Of a stretch of 64,000 nt of DNA, positions 8,120 to 16,600 are shown piece by piece. Every line of letters begins with the position of its first letter. Within the stretch, counting starts at the first letter, position 1. The notes beneath the pieces are model-generated. The model did no database searches. It was not told where the DNA came from and was given only the letters and a program-made list of their open reading frames with translations. The stretch comes from Pseudoxanthomonas sp. PXM01 (GTDB lineage Bacteria; Pseudomonadota; Gammaproteobacteria; Xanthomonadales; Xanthomonadaceae), in assembly GCF_014851815.1 (NCBI RefSeq), contig NZ_JACVAJ010000001.1:372001-436000 (forward strand), written 5' to 3'. The position numbers were made by a program, and so were the translations under genes.

Positions 8120-9939
8120 ATCTCGTCCGCCTCCTCGAAGTTGACCGGCGCAATGGGCTGGCTGTAGTCCACGCTCACCGCGGGCGGCGTCAGTGCGGTG
8201 ACAGGCGCACGCCGGGCCTGCTTTTGGCGCACTCGCTTGGATGTTGCAGCCGCCTCATCCTGAATCTGTCGTTGCCGGGCCATTGCGGCGAAGATCACTT
8301 CTTCGCGTGCACGCGAGCGCACTTGGGTGTCCAATGTGCGCTTGGCCTCGCGCAACTCGTAATAGGTGAAAGGCGGTCGTGTCCGATCCAGCAACGGAAC
8401 GTCGATGTAGTCACCTTGGTAGTGCAGGAACACCTTGGTCAGATCGCCATGGTGGTAGTGCACGTGATGCCGGCGCCCGTCGTTGATCAGCTGGGCGATG
8501 GCTGGATCCCAGTAGCGCAGCCCGAACTTCGAGATGCCCTCCCGCGTTACTGCGCGTAAGTCTCGAGGCAGCAGTCCGATTAGAAAATGGCGTGGATTGG
8601 CGATCATCGATGGCAGGCCAATGCTGCCGTCGGGCCTAATCCAGCCTGCTTGCCACTTCTCGGCCGGCGTCTTGCCCTCCAAGCCGCGATGGGGACTATG
8701 GTGGTAGACCCCGGCGATCTCGTTGCCTAGCCAAGCGGCCAACTCCTGGAGCGTCATGATCGCGTGACGTTCCGACGCGTAGTCCTTGCGCTGCTGGGGG
8801 TTGGAGAAGGTAGTGCCGGGGAGCAAATGGATCTTCCCCATCAGGTTGCCGATGTACCGCTCGATGTAGGCGCCGTAATGCGGCTTCTTGACCGGCCGCA
8901 AGTGCACGCGTATTCCATAACGCTCACACTGCGCTTGGATACCGGAGGCCCTAAAGGTCTTGGCGTTGTCCCAGCTGACTGCCTCAAATCTACCGAACAT
9001 CGAGTACTCAATGTCCAAGTCCAGGCGGCGCATCCAATCGTGCTTAGGCAGACAGGCGTGGGCCAGGCATAGCGCCACGCAGGTCTGCGTCGGTGGGTCC
9101 ATGCTCAGGTAGTAGCCGACCACGCAACGTGTGTGCACATCGATGGCCACCGTGATCCACGGGCGGCCAATGGGTTGACGCGTTTTCGGGCACACCACGA
9201 CCAGATCGACCAGCGCATGATCTATCTGCACCATCTCCAACGGGCGGTAGGTGACCAGCCCCCGCACGGAGGGCGCCTGTACCGCCAACGCGCGGTCGGC
9301 TCCCAAGCGCTTGGTCGCGGCCTTCATGGGATCCACGGCCTTGATCCGCTTCTTGATCGCGCCGTATGAAGGCGCCTTGATGCCAACTTCGGCACACAGC
9401 TGGCGTACGCGCGCCGCCACGGCCGTCATCGGTGCTCGAGTGCGTTGGAGATGGACCTCATGAATTGCGCGGTCGATGATCGCTTCTTGAGCTCCGGACA
9501 ATCGGCGTGAGCCAAGTGCCGGTCCCGGGGGCATGGCCAGCTGCGATTGCGGGCTGGGGTCGGCAAGGAACCGGTCGAAGCGCCGTAGCACGGTCTTTGA
9601 GTCGACCTGCATGGCAACGGCCACCAACCGGATCTGCTGTCTGGTTGGTTGCAGCGGCAGCTGACCCAAGGCATCGCTCCAGGCCAAGGCCTGCCTCTGT
9701 GCATCAGGATCTGCGTCGTGCGCCGGAACCAGTAAACGCACCGGCCCGGCTGGCTCAGGGGCTGAAAGCTGTTCCGCCCGCACCCAGATAAGCTGGCGGG
9801 TCCCCTCGACCTGAACTTGGATCCGGGTTGGGTCACACACGTCCATCACCCGAACTGCCCTGCCCTCATGGACAGCGGCGGTGCCGCGAACCACGTCAAA
9901 AGCAGCCACAAGGGCCTTAACGCGCAAGCCAGATTGCAT
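8116..9939 (-). CDS. tniA: TniA/TnsB-like DDE transposase (Mu/retroviral integrase superfamily)
   Basis: A 607-residue transposase with a complete DDE triad: Asp240 in QIDHALVD, Asp324 in SWDNAKTF and Glu360 in GAYIERYIG. The last two residues are 35 apart, as in classic D,D-35-E enzymes. N-terminal helix-turn-helix segments (PTRQQIRLVAVAMQVDSKT and around APSYGAIKKRI) should bind the transposon ends, and the C-terminal part is basic. I chose the ATG at 9939 because GAGGA precedes it; an open extension to 10068 lacks a start signal. It catalyses strand transfer with TniB and TniQ. The gene looks intact, so the element may still be active. Confidence 0.92.
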   Translation of the reverse strand: MQSGLRVKALVAAFDVVRGTAAVHEGRAVRVMDVCDPTRIQVQVEGTRQLIWVRAEQLSAPEPAGPVRLLVPAHDADPDAQRQALAWSDALGQLPLQPTRQQIRLVAVAMQVDSKTVLRRFDRFLADPSPQSQLAMPPGPALGSRRLSGAQEAIIDRAIHEVHLQRTRAPMTAVAARVRQLCAEVGIKAPSYGAIKKRIKAVDPMKAATKRLGADRALAVQAPSVRGLVTYRPLEMVQIDHALVDLVVVCPKTRQPIGRPWITVAIDVHTRCVVGYYLSMDPPTQTCVALCLAHACLPKHDWMRRLDLDIEYSMFGRFEAVSWDNAKTFRASGIQAQCERYGIRVHLRPVKKPHYGAYIERYIGNLMGKIHLLPGTTFSNPQQRKDYASERHAIMTLQELAAWLGNEIAGVYHHSPHRGLEGKTPAEKWQAGWIRPDGSIGLPSMIANPRHFLIGLLPRDLRAVTREGISKFGLRYWDPAIAQLINDGRRHHVHYHHGDLTKVFLHYQGDYIDVPLLDRTRPPFTYYELREAKRTLDTQVRSRAREEVIFAAMARQRQIQDEAAATSKRVRQKQARRAPVTALTPPAVSVDYSQPIAPVNFEEADEI

Positions 9940-10050
9940 GGTCGATTCCTCGACCCCGCGGCAAGCAAATGCCCTCCTCTCCCCTCTTGACGAAAGGAAA
10001 AAGCAGGAGCAGGCTAGATCCATCGGCGGACAAACCGTGTATGCAATTCG

Positions 10051-10077
10051 GGCCCGAGCGCACCACACGCTCGGGCC
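10051..10077 (+). terminator. Hairpin terminator upstream of tniA
   Basis: Perfect 10-base arms (GGCCCGAGCG / CGCTCGGGCC) around a 7-base loop, followed on the plus strand by TTTGCATTTCT. No plus-strand gene ends nearby. It lies between tniA and the direct repeats of the putative element end, so it could shield the element from, or block, readthrough transcription; that role is inference. Confidence 0.55.
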
Positions 10078-10093
10078 TTTGCATTTCTAGCCC

Positions 10094-10218
10094 CTAGGAC
10101 ATCCCGAACCGCTAGGTCATGAAAGGTTTCTCCGCCGAAAGAACGCTCCTAAGTCATACTCGTTTTTGCCCAGAAAAGCTATGGCATATCAAATACTTAG
10201 AATAACCACCTAAGGCAT
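10094..10218 (+). repeat. Four short direct repeats (CTA-R-G-N-CAT) upstream of tniA
   Basis: The 9-base motif CTAGGACAT, CTAGGTCAT, CTAAGTCAT and CTAAGGCAT occurs at 10094, 10112, 10149 and 10210, always in the same direction. Its place upstream of the transposase gene suggests protein-binding sites, for transposase or for regulation of tniA. Confidence 0.5.
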
Positions 10219-10220
10219 TA

Positions 10221-10285
10221 CCAGAAATAGATTTATTGGCTTCCCGATAATTGCTTTTTTGGCTGCCGATAATGGATTTGTTGGT
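10221..10285 (+). repeat. Three tandem 20-bp repeats, candidate transposase-binding sites at the element end
   Basis: Three similar 20-base boxes start at 10221, 10244 and 10266 (CCAGAAATAGATTTATTGGC, CCGATAATTGCTTTTTTGGC, CCGATAATGGATTTGTTGGT), spaced 22-23 bases. Tn7- and Tn5053-type ends carry arrays of about 19-22 bp transposase sites, and this array lies some 300 bases upstream of tniA, where such an end is expected. The stretch is AT-rich against its surroundings. I could not identify the terminal base or a matching inverted array at the other end. Confidence 0.55.
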
Positions 10286-10347
10286 AGGCGCTCTTTAATG
10301 GGATATGGCTCCATTCCATTCTTTCGTAAGCACGTGTCTCTGAGCCC

Positions 10348-10647
10348 ATGACCTCGCTAGCGCAAAAACACATGCTGTATGAGCTGGCCATACATGCCAT
10401 CAACTGCCAGGTCTCGAAGATCAGTGATCAGTTGAACCAGGTGCGCACGAGTTCGCCCAATGATCTTGAACACATTGCGCAACTGAAGGAGAAATCCAGC
10501 GCGTTTTTCATGGAGCGCGAAGGGTTGGGCGCAGAGGACGAGGTGGCTGCGGAAGCAATCCTGCGGAAGTACGCGGTCGACCCCGCGCGCGTTGACGAAG
10601 CGCTTGCCATGATTGGCGAATTTGAAGACGGCGCCGCAAGCGACTAG
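10348..10647 (+). CDS. Hypothetical small helical protein, 99 residues
   Basis: A soluble, mostly helical acidic protein starting MTSLAQKHMLYELAIHAINCQ, with a probable coiled-coil part around DHLEHIAQLKEK-like residues 30-50. No signal peptide or known motif is visible. It stands alone between the putative transposon end and the Gabija-like operon. Confidence 0.55.
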   Translation: MTSLAQKHMLYELAIHAINCQVSKISDQLNQVRTSSPNDLEHIAQLKEKSSAFFMEREGLGAEDEVAAEAILRKYAVDPARVDEALAMIGEFEDGAASD

Positions 10648-11150
10648 GGGCGACGATCGCCCCAATGATGTAGATCTGCGCGCTTGCCTATCTGCCTTCC
10701 GGCTCTCGGCGATGCCAGCTGGCAGTGGGCCCGCCCTGTCAGCGTTCTAAGGAGCCGCTCAATACCGGAATCCTTCCACCATGGGAAAGCTCTTTCCCCG
10801 GCTAGGCCGCTTCCCAAGGGCTTGCCACGTAGTACGGGCGATGAAGCAATTGCCAGCGATCTGACCTTAGATCGTGTCCAAAGACTGCAAGCCGCGTTGT
10901 TCCCTTGACTCCCTATTGGGCATCCTATTGAAAGCAAAGGCATTCAACTAGGGACATCGATTAGTGTCACCGACATGCATGGCGTCGGACTGGACTGAGG
11001 CATGGAAATGGGCCTCGACGCTTGCATGGCTGTGATGTCGCCCCCCTCCCCTTTGCGGAACTAGGCCTGAAGCCAACAGAGCTTTCTTGAACCGCTATGT
11101 TGCTTTGGGTCGATAGCTGAGATCGAGCATCGGAAAACATGCAACGGCAA
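10648..11150. other. Intergenic region without a supported gene
   Basis: About 500 bases between the 99-residue gene and the end of the helicase gene. It holds a 16-base palindrome (GGGAAAG CT CTTTCCC) near 10782 but no clear coding frame, RNA gene or T-tailed terminator. Confidence 0.45.
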
Positions 11151-13028
11151 CTAAGCGATGATCTCGATCTCGCCTTCGGTAAACCAGCCCTGCTCCACAG
11201 CCGCGGCTCGGGCAGCCCCTACCGCCTCAGCATAGTAAACTACCGCCAGGCTATCCTCGGCTCGACTACAGGTCACATAGAAGAGGCGCCGGGTCCGGTC
11301 GATGGACGTCTCCTTTCCGGTCGCCTCGTTCTTTAGATCCGTTTCGCTTTTCCCCTTTGCGCCAAACAGCTTGTCATAGGCGAACATAAAGCCACGTGCT
11401 TCATCATCGCTTACGATCACCATCACGCGTGGAAACTCCAGCCCCTTAACACCTTGGTGTGTGTCGAAGCTTGAAGCGCCTTGAATGTAGCGATCGTAAC
11501 GCTCAATTTCGTCTAGCGGAGCTTCCAACGCCTGTCGCCAGCCACTGAGTTCTGTGTTCAATTCCTCCTCGTCATCGCCCGCTGAGTCCTCCTCGGCGGG
11601 CGTGTCCGGCACCGCGAATGGCGACAGTACTTCTGGAACTATGAAAAGCCGCTTCTCTGCGATGTAACGCAGTATGCTTCTCGCCGTAGGTGCCGTGTTG
11701 CTCGACGTCAATTCAAGTAAGCCATCGCAAGCGGCTTTCGCACCGGCCAACACTGCGGCCTGGTCTTCGTTAGCCTCCTCAAGCGACTTGCGATCTAGGA
11801 GTGGCGATGTCTTGCGAACGATCGACGCAACTGCGAACCGGTCAGACCTACGAAGTGCCGCGACGAGTGGTAGGACCTCGCGGGTAAAGAAGCCGATTCC
11901 GGCCCCTGTGCCTTGTAGAAGGCTCGTTCTGATTCGCTCGACGGCGTATAGCGGGCTGAAGAATCGTTCGAATCCGAAACGACGAGCGGACATTAGGTGC
12001 TCAAGTGCCAGAATCTTTATGGCCTCGGACGAGGACCAGCGTTCGTCGCCCGTGACTTCTTGCATCCGTCGAGCACAAGCCGTTTCCGTCGCCGGCTTGT
12101 CCGCCCCCTGCGACGCAATGAAAAGGCGAACGGTGCCCGCTGCGGCATCGCTCCGGGGCGTCTGCTCTTCGCCGTCATCGTCTCTTCGGACGCGATTGAT
12201 CAGCTCCACAACCCTTGTCGGGCAGCGATGGTTCATGCGCTTGCGCGGCCGAGCCCAAACTTCTGGAATGGCTTCAGCCAAGCGCTCTTTCCCGTCGGCA
12301 TAGATCCTTTGCATGGTGTCGCCGAAGAGCCCAAGGCAGAACCTTTCTCGGTGATCCGCCTCGACATCAAGCAGCGCATCCATGAGCTGGCGGCTCGTAT
12401 CCTGACTCTCGTCAATCAATAGCACCGGGAACCTCGTAACGAGGAGGCGGCGCAAGCCGGGCTTTCCCATGAGGAAATCCGCTGTCATGGCGATCACCTC
12501 GGCGTGGTTCAGAGAGTCACGCGTCCGGTTATCCCCGGTTGGGCTGTAGATAAAGCGGATGATTGATCCTAGGTTCTCGTATCTACGCCGCTTGCTCTCT
12601 ATCGAACGGGCGCGATCGACGGCTGCCTTGCTTGTCGCGCGCCCTTTCGCCTGCGCTTCCTCCAACTCCGCAATGTCCTGAAGCAGCCGGGTGGCTACCC
12701 ATCCTCGGATATCGTTATCGTAACCGGAGACGAGAGACCAAGCGAAAGCGTGGATGGTTGACACCTCGACGCGTGGATCAAACTCCAAGCGCTGCTTGAT
12801 TTCGTCACATGCCGCATTGGTGTAAGTGATTACGCCGATTTTCTGGCCGCCCAACGACAAGTGTCGGCCTTCTCGTTCACAAATTGCTCGAATGGCCTCT
12901 ACGAGCGAACGCGTCTTTCCAGACCCCGCGCCTGCGTAAAGGAAGAAGCTGCGCGGTTTTTCGAGATCAAGGCAGCTGATAATCGTCTCATCGGCTGCAG
13001 CATCGTATAAATCATCCGCTGTGCTCAT
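11151..13028 (-). CDS. gajB: UvrD/Rep-like superfamily 1 helicase, GajB-like subunit of a Gabija-type defence system
   Basis: A 625-residue SF1 helicase. Walker A is AGAGSGKT near residue 32, motif Ia GVITYTNAACDEIKQR, motif II LLIDESQDTS, and motif VI FYVTCSRAEDSLAVVY; GVKGLEFPRVMV is motif V-like. The ATG at 13028 overlaps the stop of the upstream nuclease gene (TGATG), so the two are coupled; a GTG one codon earlier is also possible. In Gabija, GajB senses DNA ends or nucleotide depletion and works with the GajA nuclease against phage. At 625 residues it is longer than the best-known GajB (about 494), so I call it Gabija-like rather than canonical. Confidence 0.85.
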   Translation of the reverse strand: MSTADDLYDAAADETIISCLDLEKPRSFFLYAGAGSGKTRSLVEAIRAICEREGRHLSLGGQKIGVITYTNAACDEIKQRLEFDPRVEVSTIHAFAWSLVSGYDNDIRGWVATRLLQDIAELEEAQAKGRATSKAAVDRARSIESKRRRYENLGSIIRFIYSPTGDNRTRDSLNHAEVIAMTADFLMGKPGLRRLLVTRFPVLLIDESQDTSRQLMDALLDVEADHRERFCLGLFGDTMQRIYADGKERLAEAIPEVWARPRKRMNHRCPTRVVELINRVRRDDDGEEQTPRSDAAAGTVRLFIASQGADKPATETACARRMQEVTGDERWSSSEAIKILALEHLMSARRFGFERFFSPLYAVERIRTSLLQGTGAGIGFFTREVLPLVAALRRSDRFAVASIVRKTSPLLDRKSLEEANEDQAAVLAGAKAACDGLLELTSSNTAPTARSILRYIAEKRLFIVPEVLSPFAVPDTPAEEDSAGDDEEELNTELSGWRQALEAPLDEIERYDRYIQGASSFDTHQGVKGLEFPRVMVIVSDDEARGFMFAYDKLFGAKGKSETDLKNEATGKETSIDRTRRLFYVTCSRAEDSLAVVYYAEAVGAARAAAVEQGWFTEGEIEIIA

Positions 13029-15373
13029 CACGTGGCAGGCTCAGGTTGTGATGCGTTCGGCTCGGCAAGTTTGACTTCGGGAAGAATTTCGACTTGCTTC
13101 TTCTTCAGCTGCGCCAGTAGCCATTCCAAGCCTTCGGCGATGTAGCGTGGCACACCGAGGCCATCGAACCCATCGGCCTCCAGCACGTCGAGGGCAAACT
13201 CGGCTTTCTTGCCATTCTTTAGCGCCTGATACATGCGGTTACCAATCTCGGCGGCGCCACCGCCACTCTCGATCGCCTCCTTGAACTTCCGCACTAGTCC
13301 GGTCCCTTCAAATGCCGAGAAGAACTCAATATTCTCGAATGCAAGCGCATCTTCAAAGGTATATGGAAATGCGATATCCGGACCTGCGACCCCGGGAGTC
13401 GTCAGTTCCACGGGCACCTGATAAGCGACGCGCACTGCAAAAAGCGGATCGCCATCGGAGAACTGGATCTTCGCCTTATCATCAGCATCGATGAGGGCGT
13501 CGACGTCATCCGTCGCCGGGATCCAGGATTTAAGCGTGGCATTGTTAGTCTTCTGGCCCGTTCCCCTTGCGGGCTGAGCCGAAGTTCCTCCCGTCCCCGT
13601 CAAGGTGTCCAAGTCCGTGATTACGAGCGTCAAGAGACCTAGGTGCTCAATCAAAGGCCGCAGCTTGTGAGCATGGCTCCCCCCAATCTCAAGCAACGTG
13701 ATGTAGCACTGGTTAAGCTCATCGTAGTGCGCCCGGATGAAGTTCGGGACAAGCATTCGCTCTGCCGGCCCCTCAACGAGAATGGCGGCATCAGCAAAGA
13801 ATAGATCGGCGTGTTGCGCGCGCAGGTATCGGGTAACGAACCGCTCCGTCTCGCCATTGGCTCCAAAGACTTCTGACATGTTGATCACGGTTGAAACAGG
13901 TACTTTCGCGGCCATTCCAGCCGGCAGTCGACGAAAGTAGCGAAGGCAAGAGAAAGAAGTCTCGTGTGCGACATGACTCGAATGGGTGCTGACGACGAGT
14001 TGGGTGCGCAGTTTCGCATTGCTCCCAAGGTCCTCATGGGTGCGCAGCACCGCATAGGCCTTCTTAATGAAGACTTGCTGGACCTGCGCGTGCAGGTGTG
14101 CCTCCGGTTCCTCGACTAGCACGAGGTGCAGCGGTTCGATGTGGACAGCCGATGTGGCTTTCGAGGCTTTGCCGACGCGCATCCACGCGTCGCGGAAGCT
14201 CATTAGGCGGAAGATCATCGAGATGAGATTCTGATATCCCAAACCGTTGTTAGCTTCGGGTAAGCGCAGGATCGGTGTCATTCCGCCGTCGTCAGCGATT
14301 ACGTCGACTTCGAAGGTGATTGCGGCGCTGTGATTAAGGCCGTCGATCGCCTTTAAGCGAGTCGACACTCGCGGCCTAGGGTCGGTCACGCCGGGATAGC
14401 CCATGCCTTCGACCTCAGTGAATGCGGCCTTGAAGCTCTCGGTGAGGCGCTTGTCGAATGCGTCCTGCGCGGCTTCAATTGCCTGCAGTGCGCCCAGATC
14501 CTTGGGGTCGGGTCCTTTCGTTGGGTCAAGATGTTTGGCGTAGTAGCTCTTTAGCTGGTCTGAAAGGCGGCTTCCTGCCATCGCCGCCGGCGTATCTTCG
14601 TCCTCCTGCGACGGTTGCTCCTCGCCGAATCCACGCTGCGCCGGGATGTCATGCACGCGAATGAGGCCGGCCAAGACATCGCCTCCGATAGGGAGCGACG
14701 TCGGGGGCAGAGTCTGGGGCCTAGCCTGGGACCTGCTCGGCTCCAAGAGCTTGGTCGGATCAAGCGAGTAGGCCTGAACCGTGAAGTAAGTGGACAGGCG
14801 CTTACCCAGGAAGTCCACGAGGCTCTCTGGCCAGATCGTCAGCTTGGGTGGCGCAGGCGGCGGATCGACGTCCGGGTGCTCGGCTGCCACGGCGGCAATT
14901 GCAGCTGCCCGCATCGACTCGGCATCGCCGAGCGCTCCCATGAAGTCCTTGTATAGAAGGTTCAAGTCCTTCGGTTCATAGCGGAGACGGACACCGAGAC
15001 TGCCGCCCTCCCAGTCAAGTGTCGGAATTAGGTCGCGCACATGATGCATCTCCCCCGATTCGACGTGAAGCCAAAGATCTAACGTCGGCAGGACTGACAC
15101 CCACTGGTCAATGACGAGATCAATAACCTCTTTCTTGTCCCGTGCCTCGATCCAGCTCTTCCCAATGTCAATGATCGTGGGCCAGTGGCATAGGGTGAAA
15201 TCGTGCATCTCGAAGGGACAGCGCCGCGGCGACAGGAAGCGTCGTAGAGCAAGCATCGCGGAGGTCTTGCCGCTATTGTTTGCGCCAACAAACAACGTCG
15301 TCGCTGCCGCAAGATCAACCCGGATCGACAGCAGTTTCCTGAAGTTGGAAATCTCAAAGAACTTGATGTGCAT
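13028..15373 (-). CDS. gajA: OLD-family ATP-dependent nuclease, GajA-like subunit of a Gabija-type defence system
   Basis: About 781 residues. The N-terminal ABC-type ATPase has Walker A GANNSGKT near residue 30-37, a signature-like GLGYQNL at about 377, Walker B VLVEEPEAHLH at about 418-428 and STHSSH at about 462. A C-terminal TOPRIM nuclease follows, with ILVEGPAER (metal Glu) near 531-539 and ITDLDT near 585-590. This ATPase-TOPRIM order defines OLD nucleases, and pairing with a UvrD-like helicase defines Gabija (class 2 OLD). I take the ATG at 15373, just after GGTGAG; a GTG at 15382 is also open. It is longer than typical GajA (about 578), with an acidic insert around 255-265. Confidence 0.86.
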   Translation of the reverse strand: MHIKFFEISNFRKLLSIRVDLAAATTLFVGANNSGKTSAMLALRRFLSPRRCPFEMHDFTLCHWPTIIDIGKSWIEARDKKEVIDLVIDQWVSVLPTLDLWLHVESGEMHHVRDLIPTLDWEGGSLGVRLRYEPKDLNLLYKDFMGALGDAESMRAAAIAAVAAEHPDVDPPPAPPKLTIWPESLVDFLGKRLSTYFTVQAYSLDPTKLLEPSRSQARPQTLPPTSLPIGGDVLAGLIRVHDIPAQRGFGEEQPSQEDEDTPAAMAGSRLSDQLKSYYAKHLDPTKGPDPKDLGALQAIEAAQDAFDKRLTESFKAAFTEVEGMGYPGVTDPRPRVSTRLKAIDGLNHSAAITFEVDVIADDGGMTPILRLPEANNGLGYQNLISMIFRLMSFRDAWMRVGKASKATSAVHIEPLHLVLVEEPEAHLHAQVQQVFIKKAYAVLRTHEDLGSNAKLRTQLVVSTHSSHVAHETSFSCLRYFRRLPAGMAAKVPVSTVINMSEVFGANGETERFVTRYLRAQHADLFFADAAILVEGPAERMLVPNFIRAHYDELNQCYITLLEIGGSHAHKLRPLIEHLGLLTLVITDLDTLTGTGGTSAQPARGTGQKTNNATLKSWIPATDDVDALIDADDKAKIQFSDGDPLFAVRVAYQVPVELTTPGVAGPDIAFPYTFEDALAFENIEFFSAFEGTGLVRKFKEAIESGGGAAEIGNRMYQALKNGKKAEFALDVLEADGFDGLGVPRYIAEGLEWLLAQLKKKQVEILPEVKLAEPNASQPEPAT

Positions 15374-15382
15374 CTCACCCAC

Positions 15383-15710
15383 CCCCTAGCATTGGTGCAG
15401 TCCTTAACGCGGTCTTGATCGGATGGACCTTCGGGTACGGCCATACGACGGATCCGCAGTGAAGACCCCATATGCGGCTTGATCTTAGAGCGGCCATATC
15501 TGGTTAACAAGGCGGCACCAACAACCATATTCGCAGCGCGCAAGGAACATGCGCCAGGGAATATCCGCGTGAGATCGGAAGCTCCCCTTCCCTACGCACG
15601 ACAAACATCCCTTACCCCGTCACGGCGATGTCCGATTCCAGGTAGAAGCTGGCAACGACCAACACTAGAATCGAGCCGGTCCGCAAGGTGGGTTCGGCTT
15701 AAATGGCCTG
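15383..15710. other. Intergenic region upstream of the Gabija-like operon
   Basis: About 330 bases between gajA and the next minus-strand gene. It should contain the operon promoter. No gene, RNA or strong repeat was seen. Confidence 0.45.
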
Positions 15711-16004
15711 TTAGGCAGCGGAGCGAGCAACGATGCGCACGGATGTATTTGGTGCTGTTGAGTAGCTGCCGCAGGGCAAGTCTCTGGACTGCTCATCGAT
15801 CGTCACGTCAATGATCGTAGATGCTGCGGCGCCATGTTTCACGAATGATACTTCTAGGCCGCAAGCACAACTTAGCAGATGTTTGTCTGTCTCGATCTCC
15901 CTGCGATAAGAGACAGGCCCGCACCCAACGTGGAAAAACTTTGTGCCGTGAACGGATAGCTCTGATTCAATCTTCGGGTTATGAACTTCAAGTTCGACAA
16001 GCAT
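15711..16004 (-). CDS. Hypothetical cysteine-containing small protein, 97 residues
   Basis: Starts MLVELEVHNPKIESELSVHG with a strong GGAGG site 5 bases before the ATG at 16004; longer in-frame starts have none. It holds HVGCGP and LLSCACGLEV, a His/Cys set that could bind zinc or form a small beta-rich fold. It lies between the two defence systems, 61 bases after the acetyltransferase gene on the same strand. Family unknown. Confidence 0.6.
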   Translation of the reverse strand: MLVELEVHNPKIESELSVHGTKFFHVGCGPVSYRREIETDKHLLSCACGLEVSFVKHGAAASTIIDVTIDEQSRDLPCGSYSTAPNTSVRIVARSAA

Positions 16005-16065
16005 TGAGCCCTCCAGACTGCAAATGCCCCAACGAGTCCACGAGGCGAAGCGGCATAGGCTGAAA

Positions 16066-16500
16066 CTAGTGGCTAGGGGGAACCTCCGATAACACCCGCT
16101 GCCATACACCTATGATGTTCTTACTGCGAGCATTGTAGAACCTCGAGACAGGCTCAAAGCCGGACGATCTGAACAAGTGCTCGCTCGCGATGTTTCCAGC
16201 GCGGATGGTGCTTTGAAGAATTCGCGCACCATCAGAGATGGCGCGGTCCGTAGCCTCAGTGATCAACGAGCGAGCATGACCCTGCCGGTGATGCTGTTGC
16301 GAGACGGTTACATGCAGTAGTTCGAACTGATACCACTGAACCTTCTTGAGCTCGGCGCAAGCAATCACTCTTCCGGAGCTGTCCAAGCGGACCAGATAGT
16401 TATCCTGGCAAGCAAGGACGCGATCAGCGCCGTAGTGGACAGTGAGCTGATTCTGCGTGTTGAGCAAATTGGCAATCTGCTCGGCTTGGTTGCGTTCCAT
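16066..16500 (-). CDS. GNAT-family N-acetyltransferase
   Basis: A 144-residue protein with the acetyl-CoA pyrophosphate loop HHRQGHARSLI (Q/RxxGxA/G pattern) in the middle, preceded by the beta4 strand FELLHVTVSQQ and followed by a C-terminal strand with NIASEHLFRSSGFEPVSRFY, as in GNATs. It probably transfers an acetyl group to an unknown amine. It is located between Qat and Gabija on the same strand, and may be an accessory or passenger of the defence island. Confidence 0.82.
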   Translation of the reverse strand: MERNQAEQIANLLNTQNQLTVHYGADRVLACQDNYLVRLDSSGRVIACAELKKVQWYQFELLHVTVSQQHHRQGHARSLITEATDRAISDGARILQSTIRAGNIASEHLFRSSGFEPVSRFYNARSKNIIGVWQRVLSEVPPSH

Positions 16501-16600
16501 CTTCCGCTCTCTTGTGCCTGGCTCAGGTTAAACAGATTGTCCAGGGTGATCTCCGTCTGCTTCTATCAAGAGCCACGGCTGGCGTTTCGTAGCGCCAACC

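Noticed and set aside
10782-10797. Palindrome GGGAAAG-CT-CTTTCCC as a terminator or operator
   Set aside because: No T tract follows and no gene ends or starts close by.
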